From contig NZ_PIOD01000020.1 of the NCBI RefSeq assembly GCF_003369565.1, forward strand, positions 63,632-127,631: DNA of 64,000 nt. The letters are read 5' to 3'. The position numbers were made by a program, and so were the translations under genes. Positions 18,316-27,413 of this stretch are shown here, one piece after another. This stretch comes from Oceanobacillus chungangensis. GTDB taxonomy: Bacteria; Bacillota; Bacilli; Bacillales; Amphibacillaceae. The notes beneath the pieces are model-generated. The model had not been told where the DNA came from, searched no databases, and saw only the letters and a list, made by a program, of their open reading frames with translations. Numbering within the stretch: the stretch's first letter is position 1; each line of letters opens with the position of its first letter.

Positions 18316-19917
18316 TTAGTACGGCTCAGCATCATGCCCTTTTTCAATCGCATCTTGTACTGCTTGATCAGCATCTGTTGCACCGAGTGGATGCATTTCT
18401 TCTGCCATTTCCATTCCTGTATTATTCTTTCCAGCTAAGCCTTCTCGCAAAAGACGACCATATTCCTCGTCAGCTTCTTCCGCTAATGCAATCATTTTAT
18501 CTTGAATCACCTTTGCACATGTGGATAGGTCACCAATTAAATTGGATAATAATTCGTCTTTTTCCCATTGCTCAAAACTGCGATATGTTTCTCCAGCTTG
18601 TTTTGTATTATCGTCCCTGTCAATTGATTCACGGACTAAATTTCCCTCGACTATTGGTGTGTATTCTTTGCCGGTCTGTTCTGCTTCCTTTAATCCACCC
18701 AAGCTAGATGGTTCATAGTTAACATGAGGGTTCTGATTTGGTGCCTTATCATTGTAATATCGTAGTGTTCCGCCCTCTTGATTGGTCGCTACTCGCTTTT
18801 TCGCAGCATTGATTGGCAGCTGCAAATAGTTTGCACCAACACGATAACGCTGGGTATCAGAGTAGGAGAACGTTCTCCCTTGCAGCATTTTATCATCGGA
18901 GAAATCAAGTCCATCGACAAGGACCCCAGTACCAAAAGAAGCCTGTTCCACTTCATTAAAATAATTCTCTGGATTTTTATTTAATACCATTTTGCCAACT
19001 GCTCGCCAAGGGAATTGATCCTCTGGCCAGAGCTTCGTGTCATCAAGTGGATCAAAATCAAGCTCGGGATGAGGACCATCCTCCATGATTTGCACCAAAA
19101 GCTCCCACTCAGGATAATCGCCCTTTTCAATTGCTTCATATAAATCCTGTGTAGCATGGTTAAAGTTCTTCCCTTGAATTTCTCCCGCTTCTTTTGCTGT
19201 TAAATTTTTTATCCCTTGCTTCGGTTCCCAATGGTATTTAACAAGTACTGCTTTTCCTTCTTCGTTCACCCATTTATACGTGTTCACACCGGATCCTTGC
19301 ATCATTCGGTAGTTCGCTGGTATGCCCCAAGGCGAATAGATAAATGTCACCATGTGGAAGGATTCTGGTGAATTTGCACAAAAGTCAAAGAAACGTTCAC
19401 TATCTTGGATGTTCGTTACTGGATCTGGCCTGAATGCATGGATCATGTCGGGGAATTTCATTGCATCACGAATGAAGAATATTTTTAAGTTATTTCCGAC
19501 TAAATCCCAATTACCATCTTCTGTGTAAAATTTCACTGCAAAACCACGTGGATCACGAACCGTCTCTGGAGAATGCAGTCCATGAACAACCGTGGAAAAT
19601 CGAACAAAAACAGGGGTTTGCTTTCCTTTTTCTTGGAAAACTTTCGCCCGTGTATACTTGGAAATCGGGTCATCCCCAGCCATTCCGTAAGTTTCAAAGT
19701 AACCATGTGCACCAGCACCACGTGCATGGACAATTCTTTCTGGTACTTTTTCCCGATCAAAATGACTAATCTTTTCGATAAAATCATAGTTCTCTAGAGT
19801 CGCAGGACCACGATTTCCAACAGTACGGATGTTTTGATTGTTTGTAACAGGATGTCCTTGCCTAGTTGTTAGTGTGTCTTCGTTTTCGATATTCGTCTTA
19901 TTATTATCTTCCGCCAT
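18316..19917 (-). CDS. Heme catalase (KatA/KatX-like)
   Basis: It disproportionates hydrogen peroxide. The distal heme site [14 protein letters not shown], the segment [20 protein letters not shown] and the proximal tyrosine region [14 protein letters not shown] are intact. At 533 residues, with an extended polar C-terminus, it is longer than vegetative KatA (about 483). The wording of several segments is nearer to the spore catalase KatX. Expression timing cannot be read: no PerR box is seen upstream. Confidence 0.92.
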   Translation of the reverse strand: MAEDNNKTNIENEDTLTTRQGHPVTNNQNIRTVGNRGPATLENYDFIEKISHFDREKVPERIVHARGAGAHGYFETYGMAGDDPISKYTRAKVFQEKGKQTPVFVRFSTVVHGLHSPETVRDPRGFAVKFYTEDGNWDLVGNNLKIFFIRDAMKFPDMIHAFRPDPVTNIQDSERFFDFCANSPESFHMVTFIYSPWGIPANYRMMQGSGVNTYKWVNEEGKAVLVKYHWEPKQGIKNLTAKEAGEIQGKNFNHATQDLYEAIEKGDYPEWELLVQIMEDGPHPELDFDPLDDTKLWPEDQFPWRAVGKMVLNKNPENYFNEVEQASFGTGVLVDGLDFSDDKMLQGRTFSYSDTQRYRVGANYLQLPINAAKKRVATNQEGGTLRYYNDKAPNQNPHVNYEPSSLGGLKEAEQTGKEYTPIVEGNLVRESIDRDDNTKQAGETYRSFEQWEKDELLSNLIGDLSTCAKVIQDKMIALAEEADEEYGRLLREGLAGKNNTGMEMAEEMHPLGATDADQAVQDAIEKGHDAEPY

Positions 19918-20093
19918 TTTAATCTCCTCTTTCCTACAATATGTAATAAATTGTGTAAAAACAAATCATCCATAGTGTGTCCCAAAAGAGAATAAATAAT
20001 CGAATGACATAGAAAATATTAGCCGTGCATATGTCAAAAGAAGTAAAAAATAAATAAGTAAGTAAGGGTTAACAGAGAAAGGAAGATTTGTAC

Positions 20094-20306
20094 ATGGCAA
20101 TAGCTACATCGAAATTTAAGACAATAACACCGGCTTATGATCCTTGGGAAGCATATATGGACGTTGAAGAATACTGGGAAATGAACTTAACAAATATTGA
20201 ATTTACAACAACATACATGTGTAATATGCGCTGTGCCCAATGAGCTGTTGGTGACATGCTGCAAAATAGTGTAAGCGTAAGGCGAATATTAGTATGTAAC
20301 GATTAA
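20094..20306 (+). pseudogene. Remnant of a YfkAB-like radical SAM gene
   Basis: A start with an upstream GGAAG leads into a frame containing PAYDPWEAYMDVEEYWEMNL and NIEFTTTYMCNMRCAQ, then TGA at 20241, then AVGDMLQNS. It matches the N-terminus of YfkAB-type proteins (CNMRCEHCAVG). The TGA falls exactly on the third iron-sulfur cysteine. Similarity ends about 30 bases later, so the rest of the gene (over 300 codons) is lost. The region to about 20345 shows nothing else. Confidence 0.7.
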
Positions 20307-20340
20307 TAATGGTTTCTTGGCAACTAGACAAAGCCAGAAT

Positions 20341-20466
20341 ATTTCATTATAATTAACATAGAATATTAGAAAACTGGCCAGTTACTAAGCTATTCGGTGA
20401 CTGACCTAGTTGCACTTATGAGCAGCTACTAAATAAGTCGCCAAGGTGCGCTAACACCTTGACGAC
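20341..20466 (-). repeat. Two-hairpin repeat, copy R6
   Basis: On the minus strand a hairpin (GTCGTCAAGGTG / CACCTTGGCGAC, one mismatch) is followed by CATAAGTGCAACTA, a second stem (GGTCAGTCACC with GGCCAGTT) and AGTTTTCTAATATT. The order matches R1 before hflX, though the hairpin I sequence is different. It lies about 70 bases beyond the truncated yfkAB remnant. Confidence 0.6.
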
Positions 20467-20521
20467 AAGCGTAACTTACGATACCCAAAATAAAGGGATC
20501 GGCAGCAATTGAATTATTAAG

Positions 20522-20571
20522 AAAAAATAATCCATTCGTTTACCTGGTCAAGGCAAGTGGATTATTTTTTT
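20522..20571 (-). terminator. Terminator of the toxin transcript (bidirectional)
   Basis: AAAAAATAATCCA and TGGATTATTTTTT pair across a loop of about 24 bases. It overlaps the toxin stop codon on the minus strand and has T-runs on both strands. Confidence 0.75.
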
Positions 20572-20648
20572 CTGTCAATATCAGTTAAGATACTCACAAT
20601 TAACGCTGCAAAAGAAATTGCAAGCATTAGAGCCTCGAACACTGACAT
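20562..20648 (-). CDS. Putative type I holin-like toxin peptide
   Basis: A 28-residue peptide begins MSVFEALMLAISFAALIVSI and ends LTDIDRKK: a short acidic head, one membrane helix and a charged tail. This is the pattern of Bacillales holin-like (TxpA/Hol_Tox) type I toxins. AAAGGGGGTG lies five bases before ATG. The upstream AACACCACCC can pair with GGGGGTGTT and hide that site, a usual trait of such toxins. A TATACT -10 element lies at 20727-20732 on this strand. An antisense RNA antitoxin would run on the plus strand but is not proven. Confidence 0.7.
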   Translation of the reverse strand: MSVFEALMLAISFAALIVSILTDIDRKK

Positions 20649-20773
20649 AGCAACACCCCCTTTCCAAAAAAGAATGGGTGGTGTTACCGATCCACTTTAC
20701 CTTGAGCTATCGCTAGTTACCTCTAGAGTATAGCTTATTTTTTATAAAAATAAAACATACCTTTTGTTGTAAA

Positions 20774-21097
20774 TTAACAACTGCCTTCGTATTCAAAATA
20801 AAGGTGATAATGTTTTTTACATCCTTCATTAAACGTAGCATTGCAGTTCATGCATTTGCCAGTATCTAAATACAAATAAATAGGGTGTTCAGTCTTACAA
20901 ACGCCGCATATTATCGCCAATTCATTGAATTCTTCTTTTTTCCATACAGAAATAGCATGACTTTCGCATTCATTATGGCATTTATAGCATGGATAATATT
21001 TACCGCAGCAATTAAACTTAATAGCAATAATGTCCTTTTCTGTAGCATAATGTTTACATCGCGTTTGATCATCAACAATAGGCCCATAGATCTTCAT
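20774..21097 (-). CDS. CHY zinc-finger protein
   Basis: The 107-residue protein is rich in Cys and His: RCKHY, FNCCGKYYPCYKCHNECESH, CGVCKTEHPIYLY, CMNCNATFNEGCKKHYHLYF. This matches the zf-CHY fold, which binds three zinc ions. Bacterial stand-alone members are small cytoplasmic proteins of unknown function. The start is preceded by GAGGTGAG. Confidence 0.88.
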   Translation of the reverse strand: MKIYGPIVDDQTRCKHYATEKDIIAIKFNCCGKYYPCYKCHNECESHAISVWKKEEFNELAIICGVCKTEHPIYLYLDTGKCMNCNATFNEGCKKHYHLYFEYEGSC

Positions 21098-21157
21098 CAG
21101 TGCTCACCTCAATTAATTTAAAGATGGTTATAAAACTGAACTCTATTAAGTACCAGC

Positions 21158-22218
21158 TTATAAGTCTGCTTGTTCCTCAGATTCCCATTTGTCCACTTCT
21201 GCCCGAACAATTGGAGCAACTTCTTTTCCTAGTAATTCAATGGCTTTCATGACATCTTCATGAGGCATCGAACCGACTGGGACATGGAGCATAAATCTAG
21301 TAATTCCAACATTTTTACGCAAAAAGATAATTTTTTCAGCGACTGTTTCTGCATCCCCTACATATAATGCTCCTTCTAAGCTTCTTGCTTGGTCAAAGCT
21401 TGCTCTCGTATAAGCACCCCAGCCACGCTCTCTTCCTAGAACGTTCATTGCTTGTTGTGTAGGTGGGAAGAATTTCTCAACCGCAATATCAGTACTTTCA
21501 GCAACAAATCCATGTGAATGTGATGCAACCGTTAATTTTGCAGGATCATGCCCGTTTTTTTCTGCTGCTCGCTTATATAGCTTCACAAGTGGAGCAAACT
21601 GGCCGGGCTGCCGCCAATAATGGCAAGAACGAGTGGCAGTCCAAGCACACCAGCACGTGCAACAGATTGTGGGGTTCCACCACTAGCAATCCACACGGGT
21701 ATTGGATCTTGGACTGGTCGAGGATAGACTCCAAGATTTTGTATCGATGGTCGATGCTTTCCGCTCCATGTTACCTTTTCAGAATCTCGTATTTTAAGCA
21801 GCAAATCCAGCTTCTCATCAAATAATACATTATAGTCATTCAAGTCGTAACCAAATAGCGGAAATGATTCAATAAAGGAACCTCGGCCAGCCATAATTTC
21901 CGCACGTCCATTGGAAATGGCATCTACTGTGGCAAAATCCTGAAAAACACGAACAGGATCATCCGAAGATAATACTGAAACCGCACTTGTTAGTCTTATT
22001 CTTTTTGTCTGTGAAGCTGCGGCAGCAAGCAGCACTGCTGGTGCTGAAGCAGCGTAATCTTGCCGATGATGCTCTCCCACGCCAAAGATATCTAGTCCTA
22101 CTTGATCTGCTAATACAATTTCTTCGACAACTTCACGTATTCGTTCTGCATGGCTGATTACTTCCCCTGTATGTACATCTGGAGTGGTTTCAACAAAGGT
22201 AGTGATACCAATTTCCAT
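21158..22218 (-). pseudogene. LLM-class flavin-dependent monooxygenase, frameshifted
   Basis: Two frames together make one luciferase-like protein of about 350 residues. The first (from 22218, after GGGAGG) runs from [19 protein letters not shown] to [10 protein letters not shown]. The second continues with LYKRAAEKNGHDPAKLTVAS to the end. The intact paralogue at 27414-28490 has IAMIGGEHERFLPLVDAYRQ at the same place. One base is missing near 21600-21606 in a GGCCGGG run. Either the gene is broken or the base is a sequencing error. Confidence 0.8.
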
Positions 22219-22643
22219 GTTATTGCCTCCCTTTTGGTTATTTTAGTTTGGAAAATAATTCCTGAATATTTATTTCTTTCATCATCATAAATTATTTGGC
22301 CAATATTAGGAAGGAATTTGCGTTAGCTACCTTTGGTTTAAATCTCCATAAGCCGAAGAGTGCATTATATGATTAATAAGAACATGCAAGGGACGAACCT
22401 TTTAAGTGCGCCTCTATAAAAGATAAAGGATTGGCTCATCGGACGAATAAAACTGTTAACCAATAGAAATGAAACTTTTAACCAATAGAAATGAAACTTT
22501 TGAGAATAAAGAGCGTATATGCTTAAGAAGTTAGAAAATAATGCTGTTGCATCTGCAAATGCGATGGCCTTCAAGTAATATCAATTAGAATATCATTTCT
22601 AGAGACGTGAGCAATAAGTGAAAATAACCTGAAAATAAGAAAG
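22219..22643. repeat. Gap with a 22-bp tandem duplication
   Basis: TTAACCAATAGAAATGAAAC plus TT occurs twice in direct succession (22456-22477 and 22478-22499). The rest of this 430-base gap between divergent genes holds no gene I can support; the minus-strand ORF across it is an artefact of the repeat. Confidence 0.6.
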
Positions 22644-22652
22644 GTGATAGTT

Positions 22653-23093
22653 ATGGAGAAAATCATTGAAGCTAGTACAGACCATCTGCACGCGTTGACA
22701 AAGCTAGGAATAAGTTTATGGCCAGAAAATGAATTTGAAGCTTTGAAGGATGAGTTTGCTACCTTAATTGACAGAGATCAACATAAAATCCTCCTAACTC
22801 TAATAGAGGAGCAGACCGTTGCATTTATTCATCTCTCCATTCGAAACGATTATGTGGAAGGATCTAATTCTAGTCCAACAGGATATGTCGAGGGAATTTA
22901 TGTTTCGCCAGAGTATAGAAAACAAGGGATCTCTAGACGATTATTCAAGGAAGGACGAAAGTGGCTATTACATAAAGGGTGCAAGCAGGTAGGCTCCGAT
23001 ATTGAATGGAGCAATCAAGTTAGCTATGAATTTCACAAGAGTATCGGATTCAAGGAAGCGAACCGCTTGATAACATTCATTCAAGATTTATAA
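22653..23093 (+). CDS. GNAT acetyltransferase, aminoglycoside 6'-N-acetyltransferase-like
   Basis: The 146-residue protein has a GNAT fold with the acetyl-CoA loop PEYRKQGISRRL. The context YVEGSNSSPTGYVEGIYVSP and the tail VSYEFHKSIGFKEANRL closely resemble AAC(6')-I enzymes, which acetylate aminoglycosides. Many chromosomal Bacillus homologues have unknown substrates, so resistance is not certain. ATG at 22653 has AAGGTG six bases upstream. Confidence 0.8.
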   Translation: MEKIIEASTDHLHALTKLGISLWPENEFEALKDEFATLIDRDQHKILLTLIEEQTVAFIHLSIRNDYVEGSNSSPTGYVEGIYVSPEYRKQGISRRLFKEGRKWLLHKGCKQVGSDIEWSNQVSYEFHKSIGFKEANRLITFIQDL

Positions 23094-23189
23094 ATTGAAA
23101 ATATCAGCATACCTTTTGCTTAATTGTCCCTATTTACGTTAAAATAGGTGCATACAATCAGCTAGAAAACAGCGGAGGTATGTATAATT

Positions 23190-24290
23190 ATGAATTGGCA
23201 GGAATTTTTTACGTATGATAATATGATTGATCTCGCAATTTCGATAGGGATCTTTTTACTTTTCTTAGTGTTTAGAAAGCTATTTGCGAAATATGTCTTC
23301 ACACTATTACTTAAATTAGGTAATAAATCACCGACTAAATTGTTCGCAGAGATTTTTATCGCATTTAAGAAGCCAGTAGAGTGGACGTTTACTGTTATCG
23401 GTATTTATATTGCTGCATCTTATTTCCCTCATTTTAATCAAGGGAATGAATTCTTCAAAAATATGATCGGTTCCATGTACATTTTTCTATTTACATGGGG
23501 ATTCTTTAATTTGGCTTCGGCGGACTCGATATTTTTCAAAGGGATTAATAAAAAAATGGAATTCGATAAAGATAATATTATTATTCCCTTACTTTCAAAA
23601 GCATTGCGATTTATTATTGTCGCGATTGCGCTAACTGTTGTCTTGCAGCAATTCGGTTATAATGTAACTGGTTTTGTTGCAGGTTTAGGGTTAGGTGGAC
23701 TTGCTATTTCTTTAGCTGCTCAAGATATACTTGCCAATATGATTGGTGGATTTGTAATTATCACAGAAAAACCATTTACAAAAGGAGATTGGATTGTTAC
23801 TCCAAGTATTGATGGCACGGTAGAGGAGATTGCCTTCCGAAGCACGAAGGTAAGAACAGCAGCCGATGCACTTGTCGTTGTACCGAACGCGACACTAGTG
23901 AAGGAGCCGATTACAAATTGGAGTAAAATGGATAAACGTCAAAATTCATTTGATTTAACATTAACATATGAAACGCCACAAGAAAAAGTAGAAACGGTAG
24001 TAAGGCAAATTGACTATCTATTAAAAAATAATCCAGAAATTGATCAAGAAACGATTTTAGTCAAATTTAATAAGTATAATGAAAACGGCTATAACATTAT
24101 GGTTTATTACTTTACAAAAACAACGGCATGGGCAGAATATGTAAGTGTAAATGAGACTGTTAATTTTAATATTATGGAACTTCTTCGAGATGAGAATATC
24201 GAATTAGCAGTTCCTGCAAGGGCATTATATGTACAAGATTCAAGAGACAGTCAAGAAAAGAATGCTATGAAAAGAGAATCAGATCACTAG
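23190..24290 (+). CDS. MscS-family mechanosensitive channel (YhdY-like)
   Basis: The 366-residue membrane protein has about four helices, then the MscS pore-lining helix GFVAGLGLGGLAISLAAQDILANMIGG (glycine/alanine ridge, about residues 165-190). A cytoplasmic beta domain follows (FTKGDWI, GTVEEIAFRSTKVRT, VVVPNATL). It should release solutes under hypo-osmotic stress. Size and wording resemble B. subtilis YhdY. It is single, with GCGGAGG upstream and a terminator after it. Confidence 0.9.
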   Translation: MNWQEFFTYDNMIDLAISIGIFLLFLVFRKLFAKYVFTLLLKLGNKSPTKLFAEIFIAFKKPVEWTFTVIGIYIAASYFPHFNQGNEFFKNMIGSMYIFLFTWGFFNLASADSIFFKGINKKMEFDKDNIIIPLLSKALRFIIVAIALTVVLQQFGYNVTGFVAGLGLGGLAISLAAQDILANMIGGFVIITEKPFTKGDWIVTPSIDGTVEEIAFRSTKVRTAADALVVVPNATLVKEPITNWSKMDKRQNSFDLTLTYETPQEKVETVVRQIDYLLKNNPEIDQETILVKFNKYNENGYNIMVYYFTKTTAWAEYVSVNETVNFNIMELLRDENIELAVPARALYVQDSRDSQEKNAMKRESDH

Positions 24291-24322
24291 AAAGAAAGGA
24301 GATGCTATCCTTTCTTTCTTTT
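24290..24322 (+). terminator. Terminator after the MscS gene
   Basis: GAAAGAAAGGA-N7-TCCTTTCTTTC is followed by TTTT. Confidence 0.85.
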
Positions 24323-24389
24323 TGGCTACTTTCTAGTTCTCAAAGTAAAGGATTATTACTAGAAGTGGATATAAACTGCTTCCTTGGCC

Positions 24390-24684
24390 GTCGCTCCAGA
24401 AATACACTACGCGCACCTTAGAGGAGCTGGTGAGCCTTCTCATGCTATCGCACTTCGAAGTCTCACCTAGGCTCTTCTTCCCGCAGGAGTCTTCGAGTAT
24501 TTCTTCCGCTGGGATTGTGGGATTGTTATAATTTAACCCTCTCTTATTAGGATGAAAAAACATTTCCCTCTCTATCGCCGTTGATTGTAACCGAGGACAG
24601 GAGACTCCTCGAAAATAAAGTTCAATTTGTCTGATTGCGATGTAACGCTGCCCGCGGAAATCAACGTAGCCCATAGTTCGCAGT
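24390..24684 (-). repeat. Composite intergenic repeat, copy C
   Basis: Read on the minus strand it gives ACTGCGAA, GTTGATTTCCGC, CGTTACATCGCA, then GACTCCTGCGGGAAGAAG, GCCTAGGTGAGACTTCGAAG, AAGGCTCACCAGC and AGTGTATTTCTGGAGC. The blocks are in the same order as copy A at 1578-1900. It fills the gap between the MscS gene and plsC. Confidence 0.75.
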
Positions 24685-24817
24685 TAATATCAAAACAGCA
24701 ATATCATACAAAATCATTATCTTTTTGCTTAATATTAGTACTAGGTAATAACACTTTGTGATAAAATAAAGTTAACGAGCCTTTAAATGAAAAAGTACAC
24801 TAGTGGAGGAGAATAGA

Positions 24818-25417
24818 ATGTATTATTTCGCAGCTTATTTATTAAAAATAATCTTGAGCTTATTTGGCAGAATCAAAATTTTTCAAAAAGAAAAGTTACC
24901 GACATCTGGTGGTTATGTTCTTGCATGCACACATACGGGTTGGGTAGATATATTGTGGTTGGGTGTTGCCTTACTTCCGACCAAAATTCATTATATGGCG
25001 AAAAAGGAATTATTTCAATCAGGTTTCACTAAATGGTTAATGAATGCATTGAATGCTTTTCCAGTTGACCGAGAAAATCCAGGTCCAAGCTCGATAAAAA
25101 CCCCAAGAAAGTTACTGAAGGAAGATAAAGTAGTTGGTATTTTTCCAAGTGGAACGAGAACAAGTGAAGAAGTTCCATTAAAAAGGGGAGCTGTGACTAT
25201 AGCAGCCTATGGCAAAGTGCCAATTGTACCTGCCGCATATGTTGGTCCAAATAATTTTAGTGATTTATTTAAACGTCAAAAGCCGAAACTCATTTTCGGT
25301 GAGCCGATTTATTTGTCTGAAGATCAACCAAAGAAAGAAGCAATTGAAACAATGATGGTTGAACTCAATGATGCATTTAATCATCTACAAAAGCAGTTGA
25401 CAACTATTGATAAATAA
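24818..25417 (+). CDS. plsC: 1-acyl-sn-glycerol-3-phosphate acyltransferase (PlsC family)
   Basis: It probably makes phosphatidic acid from lysophosphatidic acid at the membrane. The HX4D motif (HTGWVD, about residue 39) is catalytic and FPSGTRT (about 110) binds the acceptor phosphate; VPAAYVG is the fourth family block. There is one N-terminal hydrophobic helix. The 199-residue length fits. ATG at 24818 has GGAGGAG six bases upstream. The plsC name is by family; paralogues are common. Confidence 0.88.
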   Translation: MYYFAAYLLKIILSLFGRIKIFQKEKLPTSGGYVLACTHTGWVDILWLGVALLPTKIHYMAKKELFQSGFTKWLMNALNAFPVDRENPGPSSIKTPRKLLKEDKVVGIFPSGTRTSEEVPLKRGAVTIAAYGKVPIVPAAYVGPNNFSDLFKRQKPKLIFGEPIYLSEDQPKKEAIETMMVELNDAFNHLQKQLTTIDK

Positions 25418-25428
25418 TCGATTAGAAT

Positions 25429-25466
25429 AAACTCCCAACGACAATTGTCGTTGGGAGTTTATTTTT
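25429..25466 (+). terminator. Terminator after plsC
   Basis: A perfect inverted repeat, AAACTCCCAACGACAA / TTGTCGTTGGGAGTTT, is followed by ATTTTTT. It may also serve the convergent queT gene. Confidence 0.9.
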
Positions 25467-25472
25467 TATATT

Positions 25473-25955
25473 CTATAAAACATCGTCAAAATGTACTCTT
25501 TTATTTAATAGATAAATTAATGGTATTCCAACTGCTAGCACTACAAGTTCACCAGCGGCTGTTGTTAACCATGAGAATAGGAATGGCAGACCCAATGCCA
25601 ATTTTAATTCAAATGCAATGATGAACATATTAAATGAGAAGATAAGTGCATTCATAAAAAGCAATACTAGCTTATTTTTAATATATTTTGCTAGCATGAT
25701 AATAATACTTAATGAGATGGCAGAATGTGCTACCCCAAATACAAGATCAAACCAGCCTAATGGTGAAAATAAATTGGTGATAAAAACACCTAAAATAATT
25801 CCAAAGAAGAATTTCTTATTAAACACAACGAGATGATTAAACATCTCCGAAATACGAAATTGGACATTTGTAAATCCAAATGGTTGGATAAGCAACGATA
25901 CTGCAACATAGAGCGCTGCTAACAAACCGTTAAATACCAATGTATTAACTTTCAT
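25473..25955 (-). CDS. queT: Queuosine-precursor transporter QueT
   Basis: This 160-residue hydrophobic protein is a QueT-family substrate-binding (S) component of ECF transporters for preQ1/preQ0-type precursors. Segments include ALYVAVSLLIQPFGFTNVQ, FRISEMFNHL and FGVAHSAISL. The start at 25955 has AGGAGAGG upstream. An upstream in-frame extension is not used because it would run through the riboswitch. The preQ1 aptamer in its leader strongly supports the assignment. Confidence 0.92.
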   Translation of the reverse strand: MKVNTLVFNGLLAALYVAVSLLIQPFGFTNVQFRISEMFNHLVVFNKKFFFGIILGVFITNLFSPLGWFDLVFGVAHSAISLSIIIMLAKYIKNKLVLLFMNALIFSFNMFIIAFELKLALGLPFLFSWLTTAAGELVVLAVGIPLIYLLNKRVHFDDVL

Positions 25956-25964
25956 TTCTAAACC

Positions 25965-26003
25965 TCTCCTTAGTTTTTTTGCGTGGGGGGGTCTCGAACC
26001 ACG
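25965..26003 (-). promoter_or_regulatory. preQ1-I riboswitch of queT
   Basis: On the minus strand CGTGGTTCGAGACCC forms the hairpin with CCCCCACG, followed by the A-rich tail CAAAAAAACTAAGGAG that contains the ribosome site. Hairpin, C-rich loop and AAAAACTAAGGA tail are the hallmarks of the class I preQ1 aptamer. Binding of preQ1 should hide the ribosome site and reduce QueT synthesis. TATACT (-10) lies about 35 bases upstream. Confidence 0.88.
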
Positions 26004-26099
26004 TTTCTGTTTAATGCCACAGCATAGTATAGTACAAACTGCTGGAAATGAAAAGCTACTATTTTTTGGTAGCGGTATTCTGCTATTTATATGAATTCG

Positions 26100-26228
26100 C
26101 TTTTTTTTTAGACAATCGAAAAACGTGGCGAATTGGTGCCCATAATAATTATCATCTGCATCGGCAGTTATAACTCCGTACATATCGCTAAAGAGCTCGA
26201 TAATATATTCGTATTCATATTCATTCAT
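26100..26228 (-). other. Possible small ORF or gene remnant upstream of queT
   Basis: A minus-strand frame starts MNEYEYEYIIELFSDMYGVI and continues TADADDNYYGHQFATFFDCLK before running into a poly-A stretch. The composition is protein-like and acidic, but there is no good ribosome site and I recognise no family. It may be a decayed gene. The rest of 26004-26327 shows nothing else. Confidence 0.25.
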
Positions 26229-26327
26229 CCATTAGAAAAATCAATAAGATGCTTTCCTTCTATTTATAATATACGGAGCTTTGAAAATAGACTGAATAGC
26301 CTGCTAGACCCCACAATGAAAATTGCC

Positions 26328-26395
26328 TTGACAGAATCTCAATGTATTTATATAATACTTACATAAAGTAACTTAGTTTAAAATTATAATTAAGT
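26328..26395 (+). promoter_or_regulatory. catE promoter with AT-rich operator
   Basis: A perfect sigma-A promoter (TTGACA 26328-26333, 17-base spacer, TATAAT 26351-26356) is followed at 26371-26395 by an AT-rich dyad running from ACTTAGTTTA to TAATTAAGT. Its position just after the start point is typical of a MarR-type repressor site. Confidence 0.65.
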
Positions 26396-26480
26396 ATTGT
26401 AAAAGGGCTCGTTTTTCAGCTTACAATCAAGTTAGATGGAAAATTGAAATAAAATAAGCGATGAAAGAGGAATAAATAAT

Positions 26481-27338
26481 ATGGAAAAGAAATTCTTTGA
26501 GAAACCATCAATATATGTAGGTCAGGTTAATATCAATGTGGCGAATTTGGAGCGTTCCATTACGTATTACCGTGATTTCATGGGATTTAAAGTAATGGAA
26601 CAATCGAATGACAAAGCAGTGTTAACTGCTGACGGAAAAACACCGCTACTAACATTAGAGCAACCAGCGAATGTTTTACCGAAAGAAGGAAGAACTACAG
26701 GTTTATACCATTTTGCAATTCTATTACCAACTCGCGCAGACTTATCTGCATTCTTAAAGCATATTATTCAGGCAACAGGTGGCCAAATGCGCTTAGGTGC
26801 ATCCGATCACTATGTGAGTGAGGCATTATATTTTGACGATCCTGATGGAAATGGCATTGAAATTGCTCATGACCGTCCAAATTCTGAATGGAATTGGGCA
26901 GATGGTATGGTAGATATGGCAACTGTTGCACTAGACGGGGATAGTCTGCTTGCAGAAACAAATGAAGAATGGAACGGGATGCCAGAGGATACATTAATGG
27001 GACACATTCATTTACATGTTTCTGATTTAGACAAGACAGAAGAGTTTTATGGCAAAGGTCTTGGATTTGATGTTGTAACAAGATTCCCGGGTGCATTATT
27101 CACTTCAACAAATGGCTATCACCACCATATCGGTTTAAATACGTGGAATGGTGTCGGTGCAAAAGCACCAGCTAAAAATAGTGTTGGTCTTAATTGGTTT
27201 ACGTTAATGTTCCCTGATGAAGCTACTAGAAGTGAAATCATCGAACATTTGAAGCAAGTTGGGGCAACGGTTGAGCAACAACAAGATTATTATGTAACAC
27301 AAGACCCTTCTGGGAATGTAATACAATTACTAGTTTAA
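26481..27338 (+). CDS. catE: Catechol-2,3-dioxygenase
   Basis: This is an extradiol dioxygenase of two VOC domains, opening catechol rings in detoxification. Metal ligands are suggested by QVNINVANL (no His), TLMGHIHLHVSDL (His, about residue 175), YHHHIGLNTW (His, about 217) and the Glu/Gln in GNVIQLLV. At 285 residues it equals B. subtilis CatE and reads very like it. A luciferase-like monooxygenase follows in the same direction after a terminator. Confidence 0.9.
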   Translation: MEKKFFEKPSIYVGQVNINVANLERSITYYRDFMGFKVMEQSNDKAVLTADGKTPLLTLEQPANVLPKEGRTTGLYHFAILLPTRADLSAFLKHIIQATGGQMRLGASDHYVSEALYFDDPDGNGIEIAHDRPNSEWNWADGMVDMATVALDGDSLLAETNEEWNGMPEDTLMGHIHLHVSDLDKTEEFYGKGLGFDVVTRFPGALFTSTNGYHHHIGLNTWNGVGAKAPAKNSVGLNWFTLMFPDEATRSEIIEHLKQVGATVEQQQDYYVTQDPSGNVIQLLV

Positions 27339-27349
27339 TCAAATACTAG

Positions 27350-27384
27350 AGCTCCTCATAAAATATTAGGAGGAGCTTTTTTAC
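27350..27384 (+). terminator. Terminator after catE
   Basis: AGCTCCTC-N11-GGAGGAGCT with a following T-run. Confidence 0.85.
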
Positions 27385-27413
27385 TACTTAAGGAATTATT
27401 TGGAGGAATTTCA

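Noticed and set aside
19918..20093. PerR box upstream of the catalase gene
   Set aside because: No TTATAATNATTATAA-like site was found in the upstream region.
20241..20243. TGA in CNMRCAQ-TGA-AVGD as a selenocysteine codon
   Set aside because: The protein similarity ends about 30 bases later and the rest of the gene is missing. A stop mutation (Cys TGC/TGT to TGA) in a pseudogene is simpler, and no SECIS-like support is evident.
25956..26228. Long N-terminal extension of QueT
   Set aside because: The frame runs through the preQ1 aptamer and its ribosome site; the start at 25955 gives a normal-sized QueT.
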